From DATHZQ01 sp035458525 (GTDB taxonomy: Bacteria > Actinomycetota > Acidimicrobiia > Spongiisociales > UBA5794): a stretch of 64,000 bases of DNA. Shown piece by piece: positions 54,457 to 62,464 of this stretch. Numbering within the stretch: position 1 is the first letter of the stretch; every line of letters starts with the position of its first letter. Where the stretch lies: the NCBI GenBank assembly GCA_035458525.1, contig DATHZQ010000019.1, forward strand, positions 1 through 64,000. The letters run 5' to 3'. The notes under the pieces are model-generated. The model worked only from the letters and a program-made list of their open reading frames with translations, searched no databases and had not been told where the DNA came from. The translations under genes were made by a program, and so were the position numbers.

Positions 54457-55080
54457 ATGACAGTGGTGGATTTCGACGCGCACCGTCGGATGGATGGTCG
54501 CGAGCGCGATCATCGTGGTGGAAATCGATGGATTGCGGCCAAGGACGCATCGCGCCGACGTGTGCGCGAGCCTGCGTCACGAGCCCCGAGTCAAATCCGA
54601 GGTCTAGGTGTCGTCTCGATCGACGGAGGCCCCAACAGCGGGGCTGCCGTGGTCAGTGGCGCCGTGATACCTCACCCGCTCGACCAGAGAGACGTGGTGG
54701 CATTTCTCGTTGTCCAAGGCAGCGACGCTCACACCATGTTGCAGTCAGCGCACACGGCAGAGTTCTCCTTCGAGCGTGATGCTCCTTGGGGGTTTGTCGC
54801 CGGCCCCGTGGAGCTCGTACGAGCGAATCAGGTCCAAGCCGACTGGTTTGGTTGGATGGTGGGCGAAGTCTTCACGGCGGCCGGCGGCACTGCAGCCGAC
54901 CTGGCAGTGCACGAAGCGACGATTGGCATTCCCTCAACAGTGGTGGCCTTCCTCCGTCCAGAGCGGATTTCGCGTACGCGAGTATCCGGGACCGCTACGG
55001 CCAATGCGTCCGCACTCGTGCACCGTCAGCGGCGTCAGGCCGGGCACCTTGTTCCCCTGCAAGGTGGTCGCTCGGCCTGA
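54457..55080 (+). CDS. PPOX-class oxidoreductase-like protein
   Basis: A 207-residue protein from ATG 54457 (AGGA upstream). From about residue 48 it resembles the PPOX protein at 14240: VVSIDGGPNSGAAVVSG, VIPHPLDQRDVVAFLV, FTAAGGTAADLAVHEATIG and the terminal PERISR. The first 45 residues are Arg-rich and unlike the family, so the start or N-terminus may be altered by a frameshift. Confidence 0.6.
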   Translation: MTVVDFDAHRRMDGRERDHRGGNRWIAAKDASRRRVREPASRAPSQIRGLGVVSIDGGPNSGAAVVSGAVIPHPLDQRDVVAFLVVQGSDAHTMLQSAHTAEFSFERDAPWGFVAGPVELVRANQVQADWFGWMVGEVFTAAGGTAADLAVHEATIGIPSTVVAFLRPERISRTRVSGTATANASALVHRQRRQAGHLVPLQGGRSA

Positions 55081-55084
55081 CGCT

Positions 55085-55144
55085 CCTCCGGGGACCGGGC
55101 CACGACACCTTGCTAGGTCCGGTCCCGGTGGATCGTGCCGGAGG
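55085..55144 (+). terminator. Long nested stem after the PPOX-like gene
   Basis: CCTCCGG pairs with CCGGAGG at the ends, and GGGACCGG with CCGGTCCC inside. It directly follows the stop at 55080. Possible terminator or cruciform-forming element. Confidence 0.5.
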
Positions 55145-55202
55145 TCCCTTCTCCACGGGGCGTAGCCCACACACAATGGGCTCCTGCGAAAGGAGGAGTC
55201 CC

Positions 55203-55445
55203 GTGGAGAAGGAAATCCGGATCGACCTACACCTCGACGAGGACGACACGACGACTGTGGCCACGGCGGTCTTGGATCTGCGGGGTGACCATTTCGAGGC
55301 TCGAGGCATGGCGCGGCGCAACCCGGTCGATGCGCCGATGCCGATCATCGGCGAAGAGCTCGCCATCGCTCGTGCGCTGCAGGCGCTGACCGCCGAGCTC
55401 ATGGACGGTGCACACACGAGGATCGACGAGTTCCTCAGCGCCTGA
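55203..55445 (+). CDS. DUF1876 small protein
   Basis: An 80-residue protein starting GTG 55203 with a strong GAAAGGAGG site. Pattern KEIRIDLHLDEDDTTTVATAVL, then ARGMARRNPVDAPMPIIGEELAIARALQAL matches DUF1876, a compact dsRBD-like fold of Actinomycetota. No enzyme motif. The following gene is convergent. Confidence 0.88.
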   Translation: MEKEIRIDLHLDEDDTTTVATAVLDLRGDHFEARGMARRNPVDAPMPIIGEELAIARALQALTAELMDGAHTRIDEFLSA

Positions 55446-55471
55446 CGGCATCAGCCGTCGAGGATCATGCC

Positions 55472-56608
55472 TCAGAAGCGCACGGTTGCCGCCATCTGCC
55501 ACGGTGCCGGTACCGGAGCGTCGACCGCGTCGAGGACTTCGCCTCCGTGGAGCCACGTCTCGGCCGCGGCCTCGTTGACCAAGTCGACGCCGTCGTGTGG
55601 CACCGAGACCTCGGAGACCCGACGCCGAGCCGAGTCGTAACGCCCCCACACCTGATTGCCGCCGATGACAGCGAGTTGCTCGATCCTGCCGTCGTGGGCG
55701 GCAGTGAGGATCTCGCCCAGATCGGACAACGCCGATCCGGTCGCAGCGGCTGAAGCAAACTGCTCCACGCTCGCCCGTTGCAGATCGGCCGCAGAACCCG
55801 CCAGGATCGCTTCGGCCTGTGTTGCCAGCGCCGGCAGCGAGGTGTGCTCTGCGTTTCCCGGGACAACGGTGGGTTCGATTACTGCGTAGGCGGCGATCTT
55901 GCGAAAGGCGGCGGCGAGCTCGTTGGTGGCGGCCAAGACGAGGGGCTCGCCCCCGAGTACCTCCTCGACCTCGGCCGCCACGAAACGCAGGTAGCGGGCG
56001 ACGTCTTCAGGCTGATCGCCGCGACCACCCTGACCATGGAAGGCGGCGACGACCGTACCGCCGCCGCGGCGAGCCGAGCCGTGAGACTGCAGTTGCGGCT
56101 CTCGATCGTCGTACCGCAGCACTTCGGCCATCTCGGCCGGAAGGCCTGCCGTCCTCGTCTCGGTGATCGTGCCGGCGCGACCCCGGTAGAGGTGACTGGT
56201 CCCGCGCGTCAGCACCAGCACCGCATACCGTTGCGCCGGTGAGCCCGTGAGCAGGTGCGCCACGTGCCATCGTGGGCCGACGACCGCAAGCGGCTCCCCT
56301 CTCTCAGGTCCGGCAGCGACGTGGAGCTCGCTCTCGCCGACATACATGGCGAGGGAAACGATGGGCGACGCCCAGATCGCATGGTCGTCGAGCAGCTCGT
56401 GCACCGGGTGTAGAAACTCCTGGGCGTCGGCGGTGCGCATCGACCGGCGGAGGAGCTTGCCTGCCCGCTTCACGAGGTTGCGGAGGGTGAGGTGCGCCTC
56501 GGCGGCAGGCAGGGGCGGCAAGAGGAGCGACACCACGTCGGACTGTCGAATTCGGGCGAGCGCTGCCAGCTCGTCAGCCGTCGGGACCGTGAACCTCGTG
56601 GAACGCAT
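55472..56608 (-). CDS. baeRF3 family protein (bacterial eRF1-like)
   Basis: A 378-residue three-part protein like the bacterial archaeo-eukaryotic release-factor family 3: N-terminal LARIRQSDVVSLLLPP, a middle domain with YAVLVLTRGTSHLYRG and a C-terminal eRF1-like domain (EPLVLAATNELAAAFRKIA, VIGGNQVWGRYDSARRRV). Thought to take part in stress-related ribosome rescue or to be host-linked factors; evidence for a role is limited. It overlaps the downstream partner gene by 35 bases at its 5' end. Confidence 0.82.
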   Translation of the reverse strand: MRSTRFTVPTADELAALARIRQSDVVSLLLPPLPAAEAHLTLRNLVKRAGKLLRRSMRTADAQEFLHPVHELLDDHAIWASPIVSLAMYVGESELHVAAGPERGEPLAVVGPRWHVAHLLTGSPAQRYAVLVLTRGTSHLYRGRAGTITETRTAGLPAEMAEVLRYDDREPQLQSHGSARRGGGTVVAAFHGQGGRGDQPEDVARYLRFVAAEVEEVLGGEPLVLAATNELAAAFRKIAAYAVIEPTVVPGNAEHTSLPALATQAEAILAGSAADLQRASVEQFASAAATGSALSDLGEILTAAHDGRIEQLAVIGGNQVWGRYDSARRRVSEVSVPHDGVDLVNEAAAETWLHGGEVLDAVDAPVPAPWQMAATVRF

Positions 56609-57101
56609 GCGTACGCCTCCGGTGCTTGATCTCCAGCGCTATCGATTCCAGCAGCTCGGCCACTGCCTCTGATGCGACCTTGTGCATCAACGCGTGATCG
56701 ACCACGGCGCCCACCGCACCGAGTGGCGGGTCGTACTCGCCGACGATGGCGAGCTCGGTATCGGTCGGTGTCGTTGGAAATGCCTCGAAGTATGCGTGCA
56801 TCTCGGGGAACAGGTGCTGGCCGTGGGTTGCCCGCCAAGCGAGCGGCACCCGAACCGAGGGAATCGGGCCGGGGTGGTCCTCGACCTCGCCCACTTCCAC
56901 CGCAGCCTCCGCCGCCACGGCGATTCCCGTGCCCGGCATGTGCGCAGTGAGTTCAATCCGAAGCTCGTCGTCGACGATGCGGCCGCCCGTGCCCAGCAAC
57001 TCCAGCGGGCTGTCACGCACGATGGTGTCCACCAAGGCATACGGCATGTGGAGCCAGCGGCATTCGGTGATTCGCGTCAATCCAGGATCGTGATTGATCA
57101 T
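56574..57101 (-). CDS. Hypothetical SRPBCC-like protein
   Basis: A 175-residue protein from ATG 57101. Shows RWLHMPYALVDTIVRDSPLELLG, ELRIELTAHMPGTGIAVAAEAAV, and LAIVGEYDPPLGAVGAVVDHALMHK. The strand-helix order and closing amphipathic helix suggest a START/SRPBCC lipid-binding fold. Its last 35 bases overlap the baeRF3 gene, implying co-translation. Confidence 0.7.
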   Translation of the reverse strand: MINHDPGLTRITECRWLHMPYALVDTIVRDSPLELLGTGGRIVDDELRIELTAHMPGTGIAVAAEAAVEVGEVEDHPGPIPSVRVPLAWRATHGQHLFPEMHAYFEAFPTTPTDTELAIVGEYDPPLGAVGAVVDHALMHKVASEAVAELLESIALEIKHRRRTHAFHEVHGPDG

Positions 57102-57168
57102 GGAACAACCGCTCCTGCTGGCCCACGACGCTGCATGTGCTCACGATGCGCCGCACCCCCGTTGCGAG

Positions 57169-57897
57169 CTAGGGCCGGAGGTCACGATGGGGAGCGGAGC
57201 GAGGACCACTTGACGCGGCTCCATGCCGCCGCCACAGCACGAAACCGATCCCGGCGAGCTGACCGAGGAGCATCAAGACCAGGAGAGCGATGATGGGGGC
57301 GCGGTGCACCGCGATCCGCGCCTCGATCCGGTGGTACAACAGCGCATGCGCCCCCACGAGCACGACCAGCACGTAGCTCGAACGCTGCAGCCGCTTCCAC
57401 GTGCGGCCGCCGAGGCTGCGCAACGCGCCGTCACGCGACAGCCACAGCAACAGGACGACGATTGCCACCTGTGCCAGCCCCAGCCAGTTGGCGAGCCCGC
57501 GATCTCCGCCCACCAGCGTCGGCGGAGCGATCTCGAGCCAGTTCGACCAGACCTTCTGCCACCGTGCGTGCACGAACACGGCGGCGGAAACGTGGACGAG
57601 GGCCATGGCTCCGCCCCAGACACCGATCACTCTGCGCCACGGCCGGTGGATCGTGGGCCGGCCTCCCCGAATCACGTGCACGGGACCGAATAGCAGCGTT
57701 GCGGTGAGCAGAGCCAAGGACGTGTCGGCGGCCGAGACACTGAACCGCCACAGCAACGAGTCGGCTTTGGGATCCGCCATATCTACCCACAGCTCCGGCG
57801 TATATCCCGTGGCGATGAAGACCAGCCCGAACAACCCCACCGCGATGACTCCGACGGTGACGTGCCGTCGCCTGCTGCGCAACGATCCCCCCTGCAT
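57169..57897 (-). CDS. Ferric-reductase-like transmembrane protein
   Basis: A 242-residue membrane protein with six helices. The region VIGVWGGAMALVHVSAAVFVHA and the later RLQRSSYVLVVLVGAHALLYH carry paired His residues at the spacing expected for heme ligation in the ferric reductase/MsrQ-like family. May pass electrons across the membrane; partner not seen. A divergent intergenic space of 96 bp precedes the BNR gene. Confidence 0.75.
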   Translation of the reverse strand: MQGGSLRSRRRHVTVGVIAVGLFGLVFIATGYTPELWVDMADPKADSLLWRFSVSAADTSLALLTATLLFGPVHVIRGGRPTIHRPWRRVIGVWGGAMALVHVSAAVFVHARWQKVWSNWLEIAPPTLVGGDRGLANWLGLAQVAIVVLLLWLSRDGALRSLGGRTWKRLQRSSYVLVVLVGAHALLYHRIEARIAVHRAPIIALLVLMLLGQLAGIGFVLWRRHGAASSGPRSAPHRDLRP

Positions 57898-57993
57898 TCG
57901 GGCAAGGTAGCCGAAGTCGCCGCCGAGTGTCCCGTTCGTGCGCCAACGGATTCCAGCCGATAGTGTCGGAGCCGCGGCATCGAGGAGGTTGCG

Positions 57994-59034
57994 ATGAGCG
58001 TGGCGCTTGCGATCGGGACGCTGAAGGGTGCATGGGTTGCTCGGTCCGACGATGGGCGAACGTGGAGTGTCGACGGGCCTTACCTCAAGGGCTGGCAGGT
58101 CAACACGTTCGGCGTGGCCCCCGACGGCACCTACTTACTCAGCACGGGAAGCACCTGGTACGGAGCTGCGCTGCACCGGAGCTCCGACCTCGCCAACTGG
58201 AGCCAGGTCGTCGCTGGGCCTGCCTACGAGGAAGATTCGGGTCGAAAACTCGAGCAGATCTGGACATTGGCGATGGCCGGACGCTCGCTCTTCGCAGGTG
58301 TCGCACAGGCTGGTCTCTTTCGCAGCGAGGACGCAGGGGAAACGTGGGCGCCGGTGGAGGGGTTCAACGACCACCCAACCCGCCCGGGGTGGCAGGCGGG
58401 GCTCGGCGGTCTGGTCGCACATCGCATCCTGGTGGACGCCGCCGATCCGGAACGAATGTGGGTCGGAGCATCGGCCGTCGGCGTGTTCGCTACCGAAGAT
58501 GGGGGCGAATCGTGGGAGTTGCGCAACGACGGTGTCACTCGGGCCGCCCCCGACGACGACTATCCGGATATTGGTTTCTGCGTGCATGGCCTGGTCCATG
58601 ACCCGGACGAGGCCGACTCCATATGGCGACAGGACCACACCGGGGTCTATCGCAGCAGGGACGGCGCCAGGACGTGGCAGCGCATCGAAACCGGGCTTCC
58701 GGCGGGATTCGGCTTCCCTGTCGGCCGGGATCCACAGACGGGCCGGCTGTTCGTCGTGCCGCTGGAGTCCGACGAGTTCCGGCTGCCCGTCAACGGAGAG
58801 TTCGCCGTCTACGCCAGCGACGACGCCGGGGACAGGTGGTTCCGAGCCGGCGACTGGTCGCGCCCCGGCTTCGACGGGGTGCTGCGAGATGCAATGGCGA
58901 TCGACGGGAACGGCGGGGTCTACGTAGGCAGCACTGCTGGTCGCGTGGCGCTGAGCGCCGACACCGGGGAGACCTGGCTGGAGCTCGACGTGACCTTCCC
59001 GCGCATCGTCAGCTTGCACGCGTTCGTCATCTGA
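57994..59034 (+). CDS. BNR/VPS10-like repeat protein
   Basis: A 346-residue cytoplasmic-looking beta-propeller with Asp-box/BNR units: RSDDGRTW, RSSDLANW, RSEDAGETW, ATEDGGESW, RSRDGARTW, ASDDAGDRW and SADTGETW. No signal peptide. Family members of this size are usually annotated as exo-alpha-sialidase or glycosyl hydrolase, but catalytic residues of sialidases are not evident. The next gene, a MoaD/ThiS-like protein, begins at TGATG overlap. Confidence 0.85.
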   Translation: MSVALAIGTLKGAWVARSDDGRTWSVDGPYLKGWQVNTFGVAPDGTYLLSTGSTWYGAALHRSSDLANWSQVVAGPAYEEDSGRKLEQIWTLAMAGRSLFAGVAQAGLFRSEDAGETWAPVEGFNDHPTRPGWQAGLGGLVAHRILVDAADPERMWVGASAVGVFATEDGGESWELRNDGVTRAAPDDDYPDIGFCVHGLVHDPDEADSIWRQDHTGVYRSRDGARTWQRIETGLPAGFGFPVGRDPQTGRLFVVPLESDEFRLPVNGEFAVYASDDAGDRWFRAGDWSRPGFDGVLRDAMAIDGNGGVYVGSTAGRVALSADTGETWLELDVTFPRIVSLHAFVI

Positions 59035-59300
59035 TGCCGCTCGTCCAAGTCACGATTCCACGGATGCTCGCCGAACTCATCGGCGGCAACCGCCATCAGG
59101 ATGTCGAGGCGGCGACCGTTCGAGGAGCTCTGGAGACAGCGATCTCTCGCCACCCCGAACTCGCCGTCCACGTGTTCGACGAGACGGGCGAGATCCGGCC
59201 ACACGTGAGCGTGTTCCACAACGAGCGATCGGCGCAGCTCCACGCCGAACTCAACGACGGCGATGCGGTGGTGGTGCTCCAGGCGGTGAGCGGCGGTTGA
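59034..59300 (+). CDS. MoaD/ThiS-like ubiquitin-fold protein
   Basis: An 88-residue protein overlapping the previous stop codon (TGATG). Beta-grasp pattern: VQVTIPRMLAELIGGN, TVRGALETAISRHPELAVHVFDETGEI, then RPHVSVFHNER and LNDGDAVVVLQAVSGG with the C-terminal GG. Such GG tails can be adenylated for sulfur transfer or protein conjugation. Its tight coupling with a BNR-repeat protein is noteworthy. Confidence 0.85.
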   Translation: MPLVQVTIPRMLAELIGGNRHQDVEAATVRGALETAISRHPELAVHVFDETGEIRPHVSVFHNERSAQLHAELNDGDAVVVLQAVSGG

Positions 59301-59312
59301 GCCGGCCGCGGC

Positions 59313-59939
59313 TCAGGGTGTTGGCGCCGGCTCGATGAACTGGATCTCGCTGAAGCCCAAGCTGAGCAGGAAGTCCGAGAGCGTGGTCCGAGCATTCTCC
59401 TGGGCAAGCTCGAGAATCCCGCGATCCAGGGCACCCTGCAACAGCACGTCGCGTGCGACCGCCCTTGCGTCCGATTCGAGCTGCGCTTCGCCCTTGGTGA
59501 ACAGGCCGGTGTCGCGGTCGTACACCTGCGTCTGATCCTCATCGACCTCGATGAACTGCACCTCGGCGCGCGGCATTTGCAGCGTGACCCGACCTGTGTC
59601 CTCGTCGGCGACGAAGTCCTCGACATCGATCTGATCGAAGTCGACGCCTCCGCCGATGCGGGCAACTGCGAACAGGAAGATCCTGTCGCCCCTCGCCCAG
59701 TTCAGCCAGCCGGCATCGTTGCCCTTCTCCACCGTCGTGTACTCGACCATCTCGACCGTCGTCAGATCGGCGAGCGCCTGCACACTCTCGACGACGCTGG
59801 ACCCAACCTGGGTGTACTCCGACGAACCGAACGGGTTGAAGCAGCCGGTGATACCGCCAACGAAGAAGGCCCCCACCACGATCACGGCAGCGATGACGAA
59901 TCCGCCGAGGCGGCTGGACGTAGTTCTCTCGGTGGCCAC
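59313..59939 (-). CDS. DUF4230 membrane-anchored protein
   Basis: A 208-residue protein from GTG 59939 with AGGAG upstream. One N-terminal membrane segment (LGGFVIAAVIVVGAFFVGGITG), then the DUF4230 pattern VESVQALADLTTVEMVEYTTVE, NWARGDRIFLFAVARIGGGVDF and QVYDRDTGLFTKGE. The Cys after the helix is at GCF and could be lipidated. Role unknown. Convergent with the MoaD-like gene. Confidence 0.82.
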   Translation of the reverse strand: MATERTTSSRLGGFVIAAVIVVGAFFVGGITGCFNPFGSSEYTQVGSSVVESVQALADLTTVEMVEYTTVEKGNDAGWLNWARGDRIFLFAVARIGGGVDFDQIDVEDFVADEDTGRVTLQMPRAEVQFIEVDEDQTQVYDRDTGLFTKGEAQLESDARAVARDVLLQGALDRGILELAQENARTTLSDFLLSLGFSEIQFIEPAPTP

Positions 59940-60028
59940 GAAGCTCCTGATCTGGTCCGTCCCCACTTGGACCCGAAGACGGCACCAACGGCTCCGCGCA
60001 ATCGGGAAGTCGACTCCGGCAAACCCTC

Positions 60029-60107
60029 TTGCCAATAGGCGTCCGTCGTGGTAGTATGCTACGCAAGGTAGCGTGGTTTCCACGCTAATGTGCGTAACAC
60101 GTTACGC
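60029..60107 (+). promoter_or_regulatory. Promoter with three palindromes before padR
   Basis: TTGCCA (60029-60034) and TAGTAT (60052-60057) are spaced by 17 bases, a convincing sigma-70-type promoter. Downstream are three inverted repeats: 60058-60072 (GCTAC/GTAGC), 60070-60086 (AGCGTGG/CCACGCT) and 60092-60107 (GCGTAAC/GTTACGC). They would let a PadR-type repressor block transcription of its own operon. Confidence 0.6.
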
Positions 60108-60142
60108 AGGGGGACGAACATGCTCATCGGCAAGGAGTAGCC

Positions 60143-60511
60143 GTGGATCACAGCTCGCAGCTGCTCAAAGGTGTTCTCGACATGTGCCTGCTGGCAATCA
60201 TCGCCGAGGAGCCGAGCTACGGATACGAGATGGTCGACAAGCTCCGGGATCGCGGTCTGGAGCTGGTCAGCGAGGGCAGCATCTACCCGCTGCTCTCACG
60301 TTTGCAAAAGAAGGGATTCATCGAGGGCTACTTTGTCGAGTCGACGGGGGGGCCTCCAAGGAAGTACTACCGCATCGTGCCCGCCGGAAGCACCCGGCTG
60401 GACGAGTGGTCATCGGAATGGCACAGGGTGTCTGCCGGAGTCGACGCAGTGCTGAACGGAGGTGAGAATGGCGCGGCACGGCACAATCGAGGGAATCCTC
60501 GAGGAGTGTGA
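60143..60511 (+). CDS. PadR family transcriptional regulator
   Basis: A 122-residue regulator starting GTG 60143 (AAGGAG upstream). Winged helix: LLKGVLDMCLLAIIAEEPSYGYEMV, GSIYPLLSRLQKKGFIEG and PPRKYYRIVPAG. Probably represses the downstream genes, including its own, through the palindromes at 60058-60107. Its C-terminus overlaps the next gene by 44 bases. Confidence 0.9.
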   Translation: MDHSSQLLKGVLDMCLLAIIAEEPSYGYEMVDKLRDRGLELVSEGSIYPLLSRLQKKGFIEGYFVESTGGPPRKYYRIVPAGSTRLDEWSSEWHRVSAGVDAVLNGGENGAARHNRGNPRGV

Positions 60512-61277
60512 GGCGTATTGGATCGAAACCCGGGTGCCGGACTATGCGATGCCGGTGCTCAGAGCCGAGCTCAAGCTCCGGCTCGAGACGGCGCAAGAAG
60601 ACGGACGGCCACTGCGGCGGGTCACCGGGAGGGATCCCTTGCTCTTCGCCGAAGCGATGGCGTCGCGCTACCGGGTCCCGCCTCCGCCGCACCCGCCACG
60701 GGCTCCGTCGGAGCGGGCCTGGCAACGGTGGACGGATTTCGTGCCCGCCTTCGGTTGGCTGGTGCCGGTAGTTGGTTTTGCAGTGTTGTTGATGATGTTT
60801 GGCCCAAAGGAGGATCAAGTGGACGACCCAGATTTCTGGCGGTGGCTCTGGTTGGGCATCGCCGTCGTGCTCGGCGTCGGCGAGATGGTGACTGCCGGGT
60901 TCTTCATGCTGCCGTTCGCCATCGGCGCCGCCGTGGCGGCATTGCTGGCGTGGGCGGATGTGTCGCTCACCGTTCAGCTCATCGTGTTCATCTCGGTGTC
61001 ACTGATCGCGTTGTTTGCGCTGCGGCGATTTGCGTGGAGCGACAACGAGCCGTCGTACCCCGTTGGGGTGAAGCGCTTCGTCAACGCACGCGGTGTCGTG
61101 ACCGACACCATCGATCCGATCGCAGCCAGGGGGCGGGTTCGCCTCGGCCGCGGAGAGACGTGGAGTGCATCCAGCGCACACGACACCCGGATCGAGGCGG
61201 GCACCATCGTCCGGGTGATCGAGGTCCGGGGCAGCCATTTGATCGTGGAACCAGACACCACGAGCAACTCGTCGTGA
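60468..61277 (+). CDS. Fusion: PadR-linked helical protein plus NfeD domain
   Basis: A 269-residue protein from ATG 60468. Residues 1-115 are a helical region (EGILEECEAYWIETRVPDYA) with one membrane segment at the end (WLVPVVGFAVLLMMF). Residues 118-269 form an NfeD-type unit: helices from LGIAVVLGVGEMVTAGFFML, ALRRF and a C-terminal OB-fold beginning RGVVTDTIDPIAARGRVRLGR. A complete ribosome site AAAGGAGG with GTG at 60819 marks a possible separate start of the NfeD part. NfeD proteins partner SPFH proteins, here the next gene. Confidence 0.85.
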   Translation: MARHGTIEGILEECEAYWIETRVPDYAMPVLRAELKLRLETAQEDGRPLRRVTGRDPLLFAEAMASRYRVPPPPHPPRAPSERAWQRWTDFVPAFGWLVPVVGFAVLLMMFGPKEDQVDDPDFWRWLWLGIAVVLGVGEMVTAGFFMLPFAIGAAVAALLAWADVSLTVQLIVFISVSLIALFALRRFAWSDNEPSYPVGVKRFVNARGVVTDTIDPIAARGRVRLGRGETWSASSAHDTRIEAGTIVRVIEVRGSHLIVEPDTTSNSS

Positions 61278-61309
61278 GAGTTTTCGGAAACAAGAGATAG
61301 GAGAAGGGA

Positions 61310-62248
61310 ATGGCAGCAGCAGCAATCATCTTGATTGCCTTCATCGTCATCCTGGTCGTATACGTCGGTCTTGGTCTCAAGATCGTCCGCCAGTACGAGG
61401 CAGGCCTCGTCGAGCGGTTCGGCAAGTACCGGGAGACGATGGATCCGGGACTGCACCTCATCGTGCCGTTCATCGATCGGATCCGCCGGGTCGACATGCG
61501 TGAGATCGTCGTGGACGTTCCCCCTCAGGAGGTCATCACCAAGGACAACGTCGTCGTGACCGTTGATGCCGTCGTGTACTACCAGGCCACCGACCCGGTG
61601 AAGCTGGTGTACAACGTGCAGAACTTCGTGCTCGCCGCCACCAAGCTGGCGCAGACGAACCTGCGTAATGTCGTCGGTGACCTCGACCTGGACAATGCCC
61701 TCACTTCGCGTGAGACGATCAACGCCCAGCTGCGCGACATCCTCGATGAGGCAACCGACGTGTGGGGCACCAAGGTCGTGCGTGTTGAGATCCAGCGCAT
61801 CGATCCGCCACCCGACGTCACCGACGCCATGCACCGCCAGATGAAGGCCGAGCGCGATCGCCGTGCCGTCGTCACCGAGGCGGAGGGCGACAAGCGCTCA
61901 AAGATCCTCCAGGCCGAAGGTGTCAAGCAGTCGCGAATCCTCGAGGCCGAAGGTCAGGCGGAGGCCATCAAGCAGGTGGCCGAAGCCGAGCGCTTCCAGA
62001 AGGAGACCGTGGCGGAGGGTGAAGGCCGCGCCATCGAGCGTGTGTTCGGCGCCATTCACACCGGCGATCCGAGCCCGGACCTGATTGCGATTCAGTACCT
62101 GGAGGCACTCCGGGCAATCGCAGACGGGCAGGCGACGAAGATCTTCATGCCCATGGAGTTGAGTGGGATTCTCAGCTCCGTCGGCGCCATCGGCGAGATC
62201 TTCAACCAGCCGTCGGCCGACGGCAACGGAGGTCGCGCCCAGGGGTGA
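61310..62248 (+). CDS. SPFH/band 7 domain protein (stomatin-like, slipin)
   Basis: A 312-residue protein with AGGAGAAGGGA before ATG 61310. N-terminal hydrophobic segment AAIILIAFIVILVVYVGLGL, then the SPFH domain with VRQYEAGLVERFGKY, MREIVVDVPPQEVITKDNVVVTVDAVVYYQ and the coiled coil (RRAVVTEAEGDKRSKILQAEG). Forms membrane oligomers and, together with NfeD partners, is linked to membrane organisation and stress. Last gene of the PadR operon. Confidence 0.93.
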   Translation: MAAAAIILIAFIVILVVYVGLGLKIVRQYEAGLVERFGKYRETMDPGLHLIVPFIDRIRRVDMREIVVDVPPQEVITKDNVVVTVDAVVYYQATDPVKLVYNVQNFVLAATKLAQTNLRNVVGDLDLDNALTSRETINAQLRDILDEATDVWGTKVVRVEIQRIDPPPDVTDAMHRQMKAERDRRAVVTEAEGDKRSKILQAEGVKQSRILEAEGQAEAIKQVAEAERFQKETVAEGEGRAIERVFGAIHTGDPSPDLIAIQYLEALRAIADGQATKIFMPMELSGILSSVGAIGEIFNQPSADGNGGRAQG

Positions 62249-62406
62249 GCGTCGAACCTCAGGTTCGGCTGTACCGAGGCGGTACACAATCGCCGAAGGG
62301 TCGGAAGGTGGGGTCCCGTCAGGGGCCCCACCGACGCGTCGAGGTGCGACGAACCTGGGTTTCGAGTGCACCGGGGCGGTACAGAATCGCCGAAGGGTCC
62401 GGCAGG
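62246..62406 (+). repeat. Two-copy direct repeat with paired hairpins
   Basis: Units at about 62250-62305 and 62344-62399, offset 94 bp, share CGAACCT, then ACCG.GGCGGTACA.AATCGCCGAAGGGTC. Unit 1 has two perfect small palindromes (62252-62266; 62270-62286), weakened in unit 2. A G/C hairpin (about 62307-62332) lies between them. The region lies between the convergent SPFH and lgt genes; a terminator role is possible. Confidence 0.6.
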
Positions 62407-62464
62407 CATCACCTGCGCCCACCTCGACGAGACGTCACCGCCTGCGTGAGACGGCGGCGTGCCG

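Noticed and set aside
62246..62406. CRISPR array
   Set aside because: Only two imperfect copies with internal hairpins and no uniform spacers; no cas genes nearby.
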